Origin: Aliamphritea spongicola
GTDB taxonomy: Bacteria; Pseudomonadota; Gammaproteobacteria; Pseudomonadales; Balneatricaceae
Assembly (NCBI GenBank): GCA_024347235.1
Contig: AP025283.1
Span: 3,224,001 to 3,288,000 of the forward strand
Direction: 5' to 3'
DNA length: 64,000 nucleotides
This document shows, piece after piece, positions 32,222 through 42,053 of this stretch. The notes under the pieces are model-generated. The model searched no databases. It had not been told where the DNA came from and was given only the letters and a program-made list of their open reading frames with translations. The translations under genes were made by a program, and so were the position numbers. Each line of letters starts with the position of its first letter. The stretch's first letter is position 1.

Positions 32222-32240
32222 ATTAATTACAGTAAGCAAT
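32222..32240. promoter_or_regulatory. ROK-type operator candidate, site 3 (upstream of tctC)
   Basis: ATTAATTACAGTAAGCAAT has the same 9-1-9 layout as sites 1 and 2. It is located 86-104 bases before the tctC start. Confidence 0.55.
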
Positions 32241-32383
32241 TAATTGAAATTAATTACACGACTCTACACAACCGCTTCCCTCACCACGCTAACTAACTGT
32301 TTATAAATGCTTTTCACAAAAATAATTTCTTACGCCTGAATTGCATGAAAAACTGTCCTGACCATTACCCGTTCTCAGACACA

Positions 32384-32409
32384 AAAAGGCGCCCTCACAG
32401 GCGCCTTTT
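32384..32409. terminator. Terminator of the first TRAP operon (dctM end)
   Basis: AAAAGGCGCC-CTCACA-GGCGCCTTTT, a perfect ten-base stem. On the minus strand it is followed by TTTTT about 27 bases after dctM. Confidence 0.85.
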
Positions 32410-32435
32410 ATACTCTTTAATTTATCCAGCATCCG

Positions 32436-33712
32436 CTATGTGTAGCTTAGCAGCCATAAACTGATGCTCGGGAAAAAGGCTACCACGACCCAGGTTACCA
32501 TCAGCGCATACAGATACGGCAGTGTTGAACGTACCAGCTGCAGATAAGGTATCCCCGTCATACTGCTGGCCACATACAGGTTCAGACCATACGGCGGTGT
32601 AATAAAGCCGATCGCATCACCGATCAGGAACAGTACGGCAAAATGAATCGGATCTACCCCGATTGACGCCGCAATCGGTGCCAGAATCGGTGCCAGAATA
32701 ATTGTGTTAGGCAAGCTTTCCAGTACGGTACCGGCCAGCAATACAATCAGCAGACAGGCGAACAGGATCGGATAGTAACCGCCCAACATATAGATCAGTT
32801 CGGTCAGAAACTCCTTCGCGCCCAGTAAAGACAGTACCTGCTGCATCACCACCGAAATTGCAATCAATGGTGCCAGCATGCCGGTGATCTGGCCGGAACG
32901 CATCAGAATAGCCGGCAGTGCCGATATCTTGATTTCCCGGGTAACCAGTACCCCTGCCAACAGACAGAAACCGGTTGTCATACCCGCCGCTTCCGTCGGC
33001 GAAAAGGCACCGGAATAAATCCCCACAGAACGATACCGATCGCCAGGAAGCCCAACCAGGCACGCATACCCGCCTTAGCAGCACGCTTAACCTGAAAGCT
33101 CTGAATGTTGCCCCAACCATTCTTCTTACAGATCCAGTAACACACCAGCTGCATGGCGATTACCATCAGAATCCCCGGAATCAGGCCGGCCATAAATAAA
33201 TCGCCAATCGGCAGATTCATCATAAAGCCGTACACAATGAAGATAATACTCGGCGGAATAATAATCCCCACCGTACCACCGGCTGCAACGGTCGCCGCTG
33301 CAAACTTGGTTTCGTAGTTACCCTTGGTCATTTCCGGATGCATGATGCCGCCGATGGTCGCAGTAGTTGCCGAGTTCGACCCGGAAATCGCCGCAAACAT
33401 ACCGCAGGCACCCAGAGAAGCCATCCCCAGACCACCGCGTAACCAACCCAGGCAGGCATAGGCAAAGTCAGAAAGCCGTTTGGCAATACCGGCAGCATTG
33501 ATTAAGTCACCGGTAAGAATGAACAAAGGTAAAGCCAGCAGGCCGTAGAAACTTAAGCCTTCGTATAAGGTTACCCCTACGTTGGCCAGTGTAAAATCGA
33601 TGACCAGGCTGACGCCCACCACCCATAAAGAAATGACCAGAAAGATCGGCACACCGACGATAAACAGTGCCGTGACCGCAAGGCTGATCAATGTAATCAG
33701 TAAACCATCCAT
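32436..33712 (-). CDS. TRAP transporter large permease, DctM type (one frameshift)
   Basis: About 425 aa with twelve hydrophobic segments. It shows the DctM signatures LPLFILTGDLINAAGIAKRL, GMFAAISGSNSATTATIGGIMHPEM, GGTVGIIIPPSIIFIVYG and GAFSPTEAAGM. The end carries the family motif GFITPPYGLNLYVASSMTGI. The frame is lost at the C run 33021-33024; one base restores IVLWGIYSGAFSPTEAAG. It is the last gene of the dctP-dctQ-dctM set (minus strand) and starts 10 bases after dctQ. The substrate is unknown; shared operator-like sites link the system to the GMC dehydrogenase. Confidence 0.93.
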
Positions 33713-33722
33713 CAGATTCTCC

Positions 33723-34247
33723 TCAGTCGAACAGCGCAGCTTGCGTGGTTAATGAACGGCCATTTCTGAAGTCATCCACGTCCTGACGCAGGTTCTGTAT
33801 CACCCGAATCAGAATCAGTGCCCAGGCCAGCGGCGTTGCCAGATAGAACCACCACTGCATAACATCGTCCGTACCCTGCACGATGGCAAAGTTGTCATAC
33901 GAGATATAAACCTGCTCAACGGAGTAATAGATAACCACTGCGCCCATCACAAACCAGCACACGGCATCCAGAATCAGACAGATAAACTGTCCCTGATAAG
34001 GCATCCGCTCACGAACTTCACTGAAGCGCAGATGCGAACGGCGTAAGGTGTTATAGGAGGCTCCCATCCAGGTAAGCCAGAGAAACAGATAGATAGGTAT
34101 TGTGGTACTCCACGGCGCCTGCTCATTAAAGAAAAAGCGTCGGATAACTTCCACAAAGATAATGCCCGCCATTGAGGTATAGGACACAAGAATTATAAAT
34201 TTTTCGATATTTCGTTCTGCATAACGCAGCATCGAACCCAGAGACAT
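33723..34247 (-). CDS. TRAP transporter small permease, DctQ type
   Basis: 174 aa with four membrane helices and the DctQ pattern (FVEVIRRFFFNEQAPWSTTIPIYLFLWLTWMGASYNTLRRSHLRF). The open frame extends 19 codons upstream. ATG at 34247 is chosen because GGAGGG lies 7-12 bases before it and the extension would overlap the hairpin region. It sits between dctP and dctM. Confidence 0.9.
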   Translation of the reverse strand: MSLGSMLRYAERNIEKFIILVSYTSMAGIIFVEVIRRFFFNEQAPWSTTIPIYLFLWLTWMGASYNTLRRSHLRFSEVRERMPYQGQFICLILDAVCWFVMGAVVIYYSVEQVYISYDNFAIVQGTDDVMQWWFYLATPLAWALILIRVIQNLRQDVDDFRNGRSLTTQAALFD

Positions 34248-34324
34248 AGCCAGGCCCTCCACCCATAAAACGGCTGATCGGACAATCAACGGTTTTGAAA
34301 ACAAATGAACACATTAAAGAAAGG

Positions 34325-34351
34325 GCCCCGGCAGCCTGACTGCCGGGGCCT
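34325..34351 (-). terminator. Intra-operon hairpin between dctP and dctQ
   Basis: GGCCCCGGCAG and CTGCCGGGGCC pair over 11 bases with a five-base loop. CTTTCTTT follows on the minus strand. Such a stem can act as a partial terminator or RNA stabiliser that leaves more binding protein than permease. The second TRAP operon has one at the same place. Confidence 0.7.
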
Positions 34352-34387
34352 GGTCATGACAGCATAGTCAGCTTTTATTGTTTTAAC

Positions 34388-35634
34388 TTAAACTGACTTC
34401 CACCAGCGGCGGGGTTGAACGTTTTCCGCCAGGGTGTCCCGCGGGATTTCACGGGCAATTTTATGGATAGAACCGTAGGTATCCAGGCCGCCGGACCACT
34501 TATCCAGACGGTTACGCCACTTCTCCCATGGCTCAGGATTGAACTCAGGCGCACAGATCCGCTCAGCCTTGGCACGCTCCTCGTCAGACAAAGCAGCAAC
34601 CCGTACGTTGTGAACATCGAACAGCGTACCCGGTAATGATGGTGTGGTTGCACCCACGGTATTCACCAGCGCCGCTTCCTGGGCTGCCTGAATCTTAACC
34701 TGTGTCAGGTAAGCAGATTCCATTACAGCATCCTGCAGTTCACCGCTGAAGCTGTCGAACTGCTTGGCGTCCATCATAGTTGCTTCAGTACCGCAGAAGA
34801 AACGCAGATCCACTGACTGGGAAACTACCGGTGACATATTGGCGTATGCTACTGCACCTGCCCAGGTTTCTGCACCGTCGATCAGGCCCTGCTTCAGACC
34901 ATCCAGGGTTTCAGACCAGGCAATCGGTACCGGATTCAGTTCCAGCAGCTGCATCGCAATACGGCCCAGCTGGGTACCGGTTACGCGGTTTTTAGTACCC
35001 CGCAGTTCATCAATGCTGGTAATCAGTGGCTTATCTTTCCAGCCAAGGCCCATTTGCAGGCCACGCAGCTCACAGTGTGAGAACAGGAATTGCAGACCGT
35101 GACGGGTACGCAGCGGATCACGCAGCAGCTTCTGGCTGTCAGGGTGATAAAGGAAGTGATACTGAGACGCCCGGGTCGGGAACATGTAGGCGTAATCAAG
35201 TACGTTCAGATATGGAGCACCACCGGCGGAGTTCTGGGTGGATGCCGTGAACATATCAATGATGCCCTGCTGGGTCTTTTTCACACAGTTAAGCTGACCA
35301 CAGATCTGGTTGTCACCCACGAACTCAATACGGATTTCACCGTCGGTCCGCTCTTCCACATCCTGAATGAAGTCAATTGAACCCGCACGCTCGATCAGCA
35401 GGTTATTTTCGTTAAAGCCCGATGCCCCGAACGTCAGGGTGTGTTTCGCGGCTTTCTTATAGCGTTTCTTGGACGTATCGTCTGCTGCCTGTGCCAACTG
35501 TGAAAGAGAGAAACTTCCCAGGGCAGAGGCCGCCAGCATAGTAGAACTCAGACCATAAGTTGACGCGACACGGAAAAGTCCCGGCGGGAAACCCCTTCCT
35601 GATTCGAACCGGATGCACTTACTCGCTTATTCAT
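34388..35634 (-). CDS. TRAP transporter substrate-binding protein, DctP type, Tat-exported (one frameshift)
   Basis: About 415 aa. In the first reading the frame starts late, but one added T at the A run 35574-35577 extends it to ATG at 35634. This gives an N-terminus with a twin-arginine motif (SRRDFFRVAS) and a hydrophobic stretch ending LAQAADD. The mature part shows DctP features (LTFGASGFNENNLLIERAG, GEIRIEFVGDNQICGQLNCVKKTQQG, PIAWSETLDGLKQGLIDGAETW). Most TRAP binding proteins use Sec, so a Tat signal implies cytoplasmic folding, perhaps with a bound ligand or metal. The operator-like sites for IclR and ROK lie upstream. Confidence 0.87.
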
Positions 35635-35726
35635 TGCATATACCTTTAGTTATTTTTATTGCGCTAAATTGGCGTATTGCTCAATGGACAATATAAATAA
35701 AACACAAGATTTACACGTTTTCAATT

Positions 35727-35752
35727 ATATTATGATAACAAAAGTCTCATTT
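35727..35752. promoter_or_regulatory. IclR-type operator candidate, site y (upstream of dctP)
   Basis: The 11-base core AAATGAGACTT is found on the minus strand at 35742-35752, followed by TTGTTATCATAAT. The same core with a similar 3' part recurs at 36063 and 38875. It lies about 108 bases upstream of dctP. Confidence 0.5.
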
Positions 35753-35984
35753 ATATTAATAAGTGCAACAAATAAGTTTTCAAAACTCATTGATGATGGT
35801 TAAAAAGCTGACATCAAATATCCTGACAAATCACAAAAACCCCTTATAAAACAACAACCTTCAAAAATCACGACTATTCTCCCCATGCCCCTCCGGTAAG
35901 CATTGGATATATAGAACGCCATGAAAAAAATCTCAGAAAATAATAATTTCAAGAAAAATATCTCAGTTTGTTTAATTTTAATTA

Positions 35985-36003
35985 ATTGCTTACTGTATTT
36001 AAT
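35985..36003. promoter_or_regulatory. ROK-type operator candidate, site 4 (dctP/iclR divergent region)
   Basis: Read on the minus strand this is ATTAAATACAGTAAGCAAT, which shares the TACAGTAAGCAAT core with sites 2 and 3. It lies in the AT-rich region between dctP and iclR. No gene is seen in 35635-36124. Confidence 0.5.
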
Positions 36004-36062
36004 TAATATATTTTTCAAAATTTTTCTTTCAGATTAAATATTAAAATTTCATATATCACTGC

Positions 36063-36093
36063 AAATGAGACTTTTAATACCGTAGAATACGGT
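36063..36093. promoter_or_regulatory. IclR-type operator candidate, site x (upstream of iclR)
   Basis: AAATGAGACTT is followed by TTAATACCGTAGAATACGG. The second part contains a perfect inverted repeat ACCGTA-GAA-TACGGT (36079-36093). It lies 32-62 bases before the iclR start. Confidence 0.55.
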
Positions 36094-36124
36094 CAATACA
36101 GATAACTGGCCGGAACTCACAGTC

Positions 36125-36919
36125 ATGACAGACGCATCCAGCAAAGGTAAAAACTCTTCCATACAACGTGCCCTGCGCATTCTGGAAATTGTCGCCAATG
36201 CCAAGCAACCGATTACCCCAACCGAAATTAACCGTGATCTGAACCTGCCCAAACCGACGGTACACCGGCTGTGCAGCCAGCTTGAAGATGAAGGCTTCCT
36301 GCAACCCCGTATGGACGGTCGCGGCCTGTTACCGGGTCCGAAGCTAAACGGTATCGCCCTGGGGATCCTGAGTAATAACGATTACCTGCGCGGTCAGCGT
36401 CACGTCATTCTGCAACGCCTGTCAGAGCAGCTGGGAGAAACCTGTAATATCTCGATTCCCAACGGGGATCATATGATCTACTTCGACCGGGTCGAAACCC
36501 ACTGGCCGCTGCGAATTCAGCTGCAAATTAATGATCACGTGCCACTGCACTGCACCGCCAGCGGCAAGCTGTTTCTCAGTGAGATGAGCAGTGTGCAGCG
36601 CTCACGGCTGCTCAGCAAACTGCCCATGGATGAACGCACACCGAATACACTGACCAGCGCTGAAGCCCTGAAGCCTGTACTGAGTAAAATCCGCAAAGAA
36701 GGTATCGGCATTGATAACGAGGAATTCTTTCAGGGGATGATTGCCGTTTCAGTACCTATCCGTGATAGCCAGGGCCGCCTGTATGCTGCACTGGCCATGC
36801 ACGCCCCTACCGCCCGTATGAGCCTTGAAGAAGCCCTCAGCAATGTACCGGCAATGCGGGAAGCTGCTGCCGAACTGGCTGAGCTGATGGATGACCAGAA
36901 CGAATCTTCAGCCAACTGA
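36125..36919 (+). CDS. IclR-family transcriptional regulator
   Basis: Intact protein of 264 aa. The N-terminal winged helix (SIQRALRILEIVANAKQPITPTEINRDLNLPKPTVHRLCSQLEDEGFL) and the C-terminal ligand domain (DRVETHWPLRIQLQINDHVPLHCTASGKLFLSEM, EEFFQGMIAVSVPIRDSQGRLYAALAMHAP) are typical of IclR regulators. These often control aromatic, glyoxylate or osmolyte catabolism. It is divergent from the TRAP operon and followed by the GMC dehydrogenase on the opposite strand. Repeated motifs upstream of all three suggest that these are its targets. Confidence 0.93.
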   Translation: MTDASSKGKNSSIQRALRILEIVANAKQPITPTEINRDLNLPKPTVHRLCSQLEDEGFLQPRMDGRGLLPGPKLNGIALGILSNNDYLRGQRHVILQRLSEQLGETCNISIPNGDHMIYFDRVETHWPLRIQLQINDHVPLHCTASGKLFLSEMSSVQRSRLLSKLPMDERTPNTLTSAEALKPVLSKIRKEGIGIDNEEFFQGMIAVSVPIRDSQGRLYAALAMHAPTARMSLEEALSNVPAMREAAAELAELMDDQNESSAN

Positions 36920-36992
36920 TTGACTGCCATAAAAACCTCCGGCGGTAAGGCACGGAGGCTAAGGCTGAAACATAATACGGATCACACAAGAA

Positions 36993-37017
36993 CCGCCAGT
37001 GAGATACTCGCTGGCGG
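36993..37017 (-). terminator. Probable terminator of the GMC dehydrogenase gene
   Basis: On the minus strand CCGCCAGCGAG-TAT-CTCACTGGCGG pairs over 11 bases with one wobble and is followed by TTCTT, nine bases after the gene end. Confidence 0.5.
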
Positions 37018-37025
37018 CATCTGAA

Positions 37026-38650
37026 TCAGACGGCTTGAGCAACGGTCTGAGCCGCATCTTCCTTGATCATATCCGACGCTTTTTCTGCGATCATAATTGT
37101 TGGTGCATTGGTGTTACCCGACACAATCACCGGCATGATAGAAGCATCTACAACCCGTAAACCTTCAATGCCATGCACCCGGAGGCGGTCATCCACGACG
37201 GCCATATCATCATGGCCCATTTTGCAGGTGCCGGTCGGATGATAAATCGTGGTCGCCCGGTTACGGGCATATTCCAGTAACTCCTCATCGGTCTGATGCT
37301 GAATACCCGGCTCGTGCTCTTCCTGGATCAGTGGTTTCAGTGCCGGCGCATTAATAATGTTGCGGGTCACCTTGATGGATTCAATCGCGGTTTTCTGATC
37401 CTCTTCAGTGGCCAGATAATTCGGATGAATCGCCGGGTAATCTGCAGGATTATTACTCTTCAGCTCGATATGTCCGGTACTGGTTGGTCGTAGCTGACAT
37501 ACCGATGCGGTAAAGGCAGAAAAACGGTGGGTGCCGTCGGCCGGTTTATCCGCACTCAGCGGTTGCAGATGATACTGAATATCCGGGCGTTCCATAGCAG
37601 CATCGGTTTTGGTAAAGATGCATACCTGACTGGCCGCCATAGTCAGCGGGCCGGTACGGAACAAGGCATATTCCAGACCCATCATTACTTTACGGATCGG
37701 ATTATTGACCTCATCGTTCAGGGTGATTGGCTTGTTCACCTTATAGATGGTACGGATCTGTAAATGATCCTGCAGGTTTTTACCTACCCCGGAAGATGCT
37801 TAACCACCGGAATATTGTGACGCTGCAGTTCATCCTGATCACCGATACCGGACAGCATCAGAGTTTGCGGAGAGTTAATTGCGCCAGCACTCAGTACGAT
37901 CTCTTTATTACACTTAATCGTGTGGCTGATACCCTTAATGTTTACTGTCAGACCCACTGCACGGTTACCGTCGAACTCAATACGTTCAACCAGTGCATTG
38001 GTCTGGGCACTCAGGTTAGGCCGTTTTAAGGCCGGCCGTAAAAGCCAACAGCGGTACTGCAACGGGTGCCGTTACGGTTTATGGTCAGCTGGAAATACCC
38101 CACCCCTTCCTGGGTTTCACCGTTGCTGTCTTCATTACGGGAATGCCAACCTGTTCCGCCGCATCAATGAACTTATCGCAAAGCTCACGGCGGATCTTAA
38201 TATTTGAAACCTGCAGCGGACCGCCGACGCCATGATATTCATTGGCACCCCGCTCCTGATCTTCCGACTTTTTAAAGTACGGCAGAATATCTTTGTACGA
38301 CCAGCCTTTATTTCCCAGGGCAGCCCAGTCGTCATAATCTTCTTTCTGTCCACGGACATAAAGTAATCCGTTCAAAGAGCTGGAGCCCCCAGAACTTTAC
38401 CCCGCGGCCATTCCAGACGCCGGCCATTGATGCCCGGATCCGGTTCCGTTTTATAACACCAGTCAGTGTTCGGATTGTGCATGGTTTTAAAGTAACCGAT
38501 CGGCACATGAATCCATGGATTCGAGTCTTTATTTCCTGCTTCCAACAGTAAGACGCTGCTGTTTGGATCTTCCGATAACCGGTTCGCCATCACACAGCCT
38601 GCGGAGCCTGCGCCGATTACAATGTAGTCATATGCTTGTTGTAGAGACAT
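37026..38650 (-). CDS. GMC-family FAD-dependent dehydrogenase, choline dehydrogenase-like (four frameshifts)
   Basis: About 541 aa. The Rossmann FAD motif is DYIVIGAGSAGCVMANRLSEDPNSSVLLLEAG. The GMC signatures [26 protein letters not shown] and EIVLSAGAINSPQTLMLSGIG are present, as is the C-terminal active-site region HPTGTCKMG and VSGNTNAPTIMIAEKA. Breaks near 37795, 38042, 38124 and 38392 are each fixed by one base. The family oxidises primary alcohols, including choline. The N-terminal half resembles general alcohol dehydrogenases more than BetA, so choline is possible but unproven. It shares the IclR-type site with the TRAP operon, which suggests that it acts on the TRAP substrate. Confidence 0.85.
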
Positions 38651-38850
38651 CAGCATTACCATTTTCTGTATGTTGCTCGCCAGAGAAATCGTGTCCGAAG
38701 CAATACTCCGGTTGCAACACTTTTGTTATTCATTCTCGGACGCCCCGGAGGGCGTCCGGCCTTACTGCTGTCACGCCAAGGCATCAGAATTTTATGTTTC
38801 TGATACGCAAAGTATCATTTTAATTAAGACAAAAATCAACAATTTTAGGA

Positions 38851-38875
38851 AAATACGGAATTTTAAGTCTCATTT
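38851..38875. promoter_or_regulatory. IclR-type operator candidate, site z (between GMC gene and mocR)
   Basis: On the minus strand this reads AAATGAGACTTAAAATTCCG followed by TATTT, closely matching site x at 36063. ATTTTAAGT/ACTTAAAAT (38860-38887) is an overlapping inverted repeat. It lies about 215 bases upstream of the GMC gene and 160 upstream of mocR. The remaining bases of 38651-39032 show no gene. Confidence 0.55.
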
Positions 38876-39032
38876 TTTACTTAAAATGTTGAAAAATCAC
38901 TTCTCTCATCCATGCTTGTTTGTAAGCGGCACTTATATAAAAGCGTCATCCTATGGCGATCTGAGCACAGGCCCGATACCATATGCGCATTTCCCGTGCT
39001 CCATCTGCAACAAATCATAGGTAGCCAAAACT

Positions 39033-40514
39033 ATGTCAGCACTCTTTCATCTGGATCGCGATAACAGCGCCGCAACGCTGCAGCAGCAGATCCGGGAACA
39101 ACTGGTGAACGCCATTCTTGGTGGCTACCTGCCTCTTGATGAACCTTTGCCGTCCAGCCGCGGGCTGGCAAAATCACTGAATGTTGCCCGCAATACCATT
39201 GTGCTTGTCTATGATGAGCTGGCCGCTGACGGTTACCTGATTTCTAAAGAACGCAGTGGTTACTATGTTGACCCCGACTTTCTGGCCAAGAAACTGGCCG
39301 GTAGCGAACGCAGTGAACCCACTCCTGATGAAGCCGCAGATAAAGTCGACTGGCAGAGCAAGCTGAAAGTACAGCCCTGTACCCAGAAAAATCCCAGCCT
39401 GGCCCATTCCTGGCAAAGCTACCCTTTCCCGTTCGTTTACGGCCAGCTGGATTCAAAACTGTTCCCAATTGATAACTGGCGAAAATGCTGGCGGGATGCG
39501 GTCAGTGTTCAGGCAATCCGGGACTGGACGTCAGACCGCTACGACAGCGATGATCCGCTGCTGATTGAACAGATTCAAAAACGTATTTTGCCTAACCGGG
39601 GCATTCAGGCTGACCCGGAGGAAATCCTGATCACAGTCGGCTCACAGCAGGCAATTTATCTGCTGGCACAACTGCTGCTGGATAAAACCAGCTGCTTCGG
39701 CATTGAAGATCCCGGCTATGTCAGTGCGGCACATATTGCGTCGGTATTTGGTGCTAAGGTTGCCAGCCTTGAAGTAGATGAACAGGGCCTTATGGTCGAT
39801 GACCGCCTGAACTGCTGTGATGCGCTATATATAACCCCAAGTTACCAGTGCCCGACCACCGTCACCATGCCGCTGGAAAGACGCCGGGCGCTGCTGAATA
39901 AAGCCAAAGAAGAAGATTTCATTGTCATTGAAGATGACTATGAGATGGAAATGAACTACGACACGAACCCGACGCCGGCACTGAAAAGCCTCGACACCCA
40001 TGACCGGGTACTGTACATCGGCAGTTTATCCAAAACCCTGGCACCGGGCCTGCGAATGGGCTTTCTGGTGGGTCCACGGGCGCTGATTCAGGAAGCCCGA
40101 AACCTGCGTCAGTTAATGGTCCGCCACCCACCACTGAACAACCAGCGGGCAGTGGCATTGTTCCTGGCTCAGGGCTATCACGATGCCTTGCTGCGCAAGC
40201 TGGCCCGGGCGTTTCAGCAACGCAGTGAAATTATGGCGGCAGCGCTGGATAAATATTTACCCGGCAGCTACACCCAGCCCAGCGGCGGTTCATCTTTCTG
40301 GTGTGAATTACCGCCACACATTGACGCTGCAGAGTTAAAGCGACAGGCCACCAAAGACGGTTTGTTAATCATCTCCGGTGACAGCTATCACTTTGCGGCC
40401 AATCTGCCGAAAAACTATATCAAACTGGGCTTTTCAGCCATCACACCGGAAGCTATAGAACCGGGCATCCGTAAGCTTGCCCGGCACATTCACAGCCTGG
40501 AAGATGATGAATAG
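39033..40514 (+). CDS. MocR/GabR/TauR-type regulator (GntR HTH fused to aminotransferase-like domain)
   Basis: Intact protein of 493 aa. Residues 10-80 form a GntR winged helix (LQQQIREQLVNAILGGYLPLDEPLPSSRGLAKSLNVARNTIVLVYDELAADGYL). The rest is a fold-type I PLP domain, with the Schiff-base Lys in VLYIGSLSKTLAPGLRMGFLVGP. MocR proteins sense amino compounds through PLP, for example GABA (GabR), taurine (TauR) or pyridoxal (PdxR). It converges with a PLP decarboxylase gene 10 bases away and is divergent from the GMC dehydrogenase. An amino acid or amino-sulfonate effector would fit the surroundings but cannot be read from sequence. Confidence 0.9.
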   Translation: MSALFHLDRDNSAATLQQQIREQLVNAILGGYLPLDEPLPSSRGLAKSLNVARNTIVLVYDELAADGYLISKERSGYYVDPDFLAKKLAGSERSEPTPDEAADKVDWQSKLKVQPCTQKNPSLAHSWQSYPFPFVYGQLDSKLFPIDNWRKCWRDAVSVQAIRDWTSDRYDSDDPLLIEQIQKRILPNRGIQADPEEILITVGSQQAIYLLAQLLLDKTSCFGIEDPGYVSAAHIASVFGAKVASLEVDEQGLMVDDRLNCCDALYITPSYQCPTTVTMPLERRRALLNKAKEEDFIVIEDDYEMEMNYDTNPTPALKSLDTHDRVLYIGSLSKTLAPGLRMGFLVGPRALIQEARNLRQLMVRHPPLNNQRAVALFLAQGYHDALLRKLARAFQQRSEIMAAALDKYLPGSYTQPSGGSSFWCELPPHIDAAELKRQATKDGLLIISGDSYHFAANLPKNYIKLGFSAITPEAIEPGIRKLARHIHSLEDDE

Positions 40515-40523
40515 TCGGATTTA

Positions 40524-41926
40524 TCAGTATTCACCGCTGGCGACTAACTGTTCGCCAGTGGTAACACAGGCTTGCAGAAAACGCTCAATGTTCCCAGCCT
40601 GAGCTGCATCATTCGCCAGAATCAGGCGAATACCGCTGCGTCCCTTATACTGGGCATAATCCACATACGCCCCGCCATTGCGCATCATCGTTTTGGTGAT
40701 GGCGATGTTTAACCGGCGCAGTGTCTGTTCATCGTCAATCCCTTCGGGCTTAAAGCGAAACACCACATTCAGATATTCAGCCGGTGCAATCATCTCCAGC
40801 CGGTCTGTTTGTTCAATCTGGCTGACACACAGGCTTTTCAGCCCCTGTAAGTGATCTATCTTGGCAGCAAAGCCTTTATAGCCCAGCGCCTTCCAGCTTA
40901 ACCAGACTTTCAGCGAATCCGCCCGGCGGCCACACTGCATTGAGCGTTCACCCAGATTAAAAGCGGCATTCTCATCAGCATGGAACAGATATTCGCCGCC
41001 GCCACCACTGAAACACTCTTTAAGCAAACCGGCCTCTCTCACCAGAATAACCGCCGCAGTAATCGGCACGTTCATCAGTTTATGGGCATCCCAGGCGAAA
41101 GAATCCGCCAGACCTGAATTCGCCAGCAGATGGCGGGACTGTTCAGAAAACAGTACCGGTGCCCCCAGGCACCATCAATATGCAGCCACAGATCATACTT
41201 ATCGGCCACTGCACGGCATTCAAGAACCGGATCAAAGGCACCGACCACCGTCGTACCGGCAGTCAAACTGATATAGAACGGCTGATGACCCGCTGCCAAA
41301 CTTTCTTCAATAGCTGCTTCAAGCGCCTGAGGACACATACGTCCTTCATCATCCGTCGCCACTGCCACTAAATTGTCTGAACCGATGCCCAGAACATTCA
41401 CCGCTTTTTGTGCAGAGTAATGTGCCTGATCTGATACATAGGCGATTAAGCGCCGGCCATCTGCACCCCGGGTTTTAAATTCCGGGCAGACTTTGTGGCG
41501 TGCCAGCATCATACCGATAAGATTCGCCTGACTGCCGCCGGATACCATCAGACCATCGCCTTCGTTAAAACCAACCAGTGAGTTCCAGTTCTTGATCAGC
41601 TCCAGCTCCATCAGTGTCGCCACCGGCCCCACCTGATAGGTATGCATGGTTGCGTTGCTCAGGCTGGTGATCCAGTCTCCGAGTAAAGCTGCATTATTAC
41701 GGCCGGAATACAGTAATTTGAAGTAATCCGCCTGAGCACTGTCCGGGTTGTAATGCAGATAATCCTGCACCGCCTGTTCCAGCACATCCAGGTCAGCCCC
41801 TTCCTGTTGCAGGCTCAGATCCAGAATCTGCTGCAACTCAGATGCCGCCGGTGCCTGAACCACAGGACGGTCACCACGGCTGTAGTCCGCAACAGCACGG
41901 TTGAGAATATCCAGATAAGCTTGCAT
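40524..41926 (-). CDS. Group II PLP-dependent amino acid decarboxylase (one frameshift)
   Basis: About 468 aa when joined. Family features are TLMELELIKNWNSLVGF, GLMVSGGSQANLIGMMLARH, HYSAQKAVNVLG, the PLP-binding LWLHIDGAWGAP and the lysine motif SFAWDAHKLMNVP. This is the glutamate / cysteine-sulfinate / diaminobutyrate decarboxylase group. The frame breaks at the C run 41162-41166; one base restores the AWGAPVLFSEQSRHLL segment. The substrate cannot be fixed. Given the sulfonate genes nearby, L-cysteate or cysteine sulfinate (giving taurine or hypotaurine) is an attractive guess, with aspartate or diaminobutyrate as alternatives. Confidence 0.85.
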
Positions 41927-42053
41927 AGGGTTACTCCAAAGGGCAATTCAGTCATTGCCCGGGAGTATAGGCAGCAGAGGTAAATCAGCTCCAATGCTAT
42001 TTTGCTTAGCAGTGGTTACTATTCGGCATAGCTTCCCGAGAAGGCAGGAATCA

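Noticed and set aside
37026..38650. Firm call of BetA choline dehydrogenase
   Set aside because: The N-terminal substrate-side sequence is closer to general GMC alcohol dehydrogenases, and betB/betI are not next to it.
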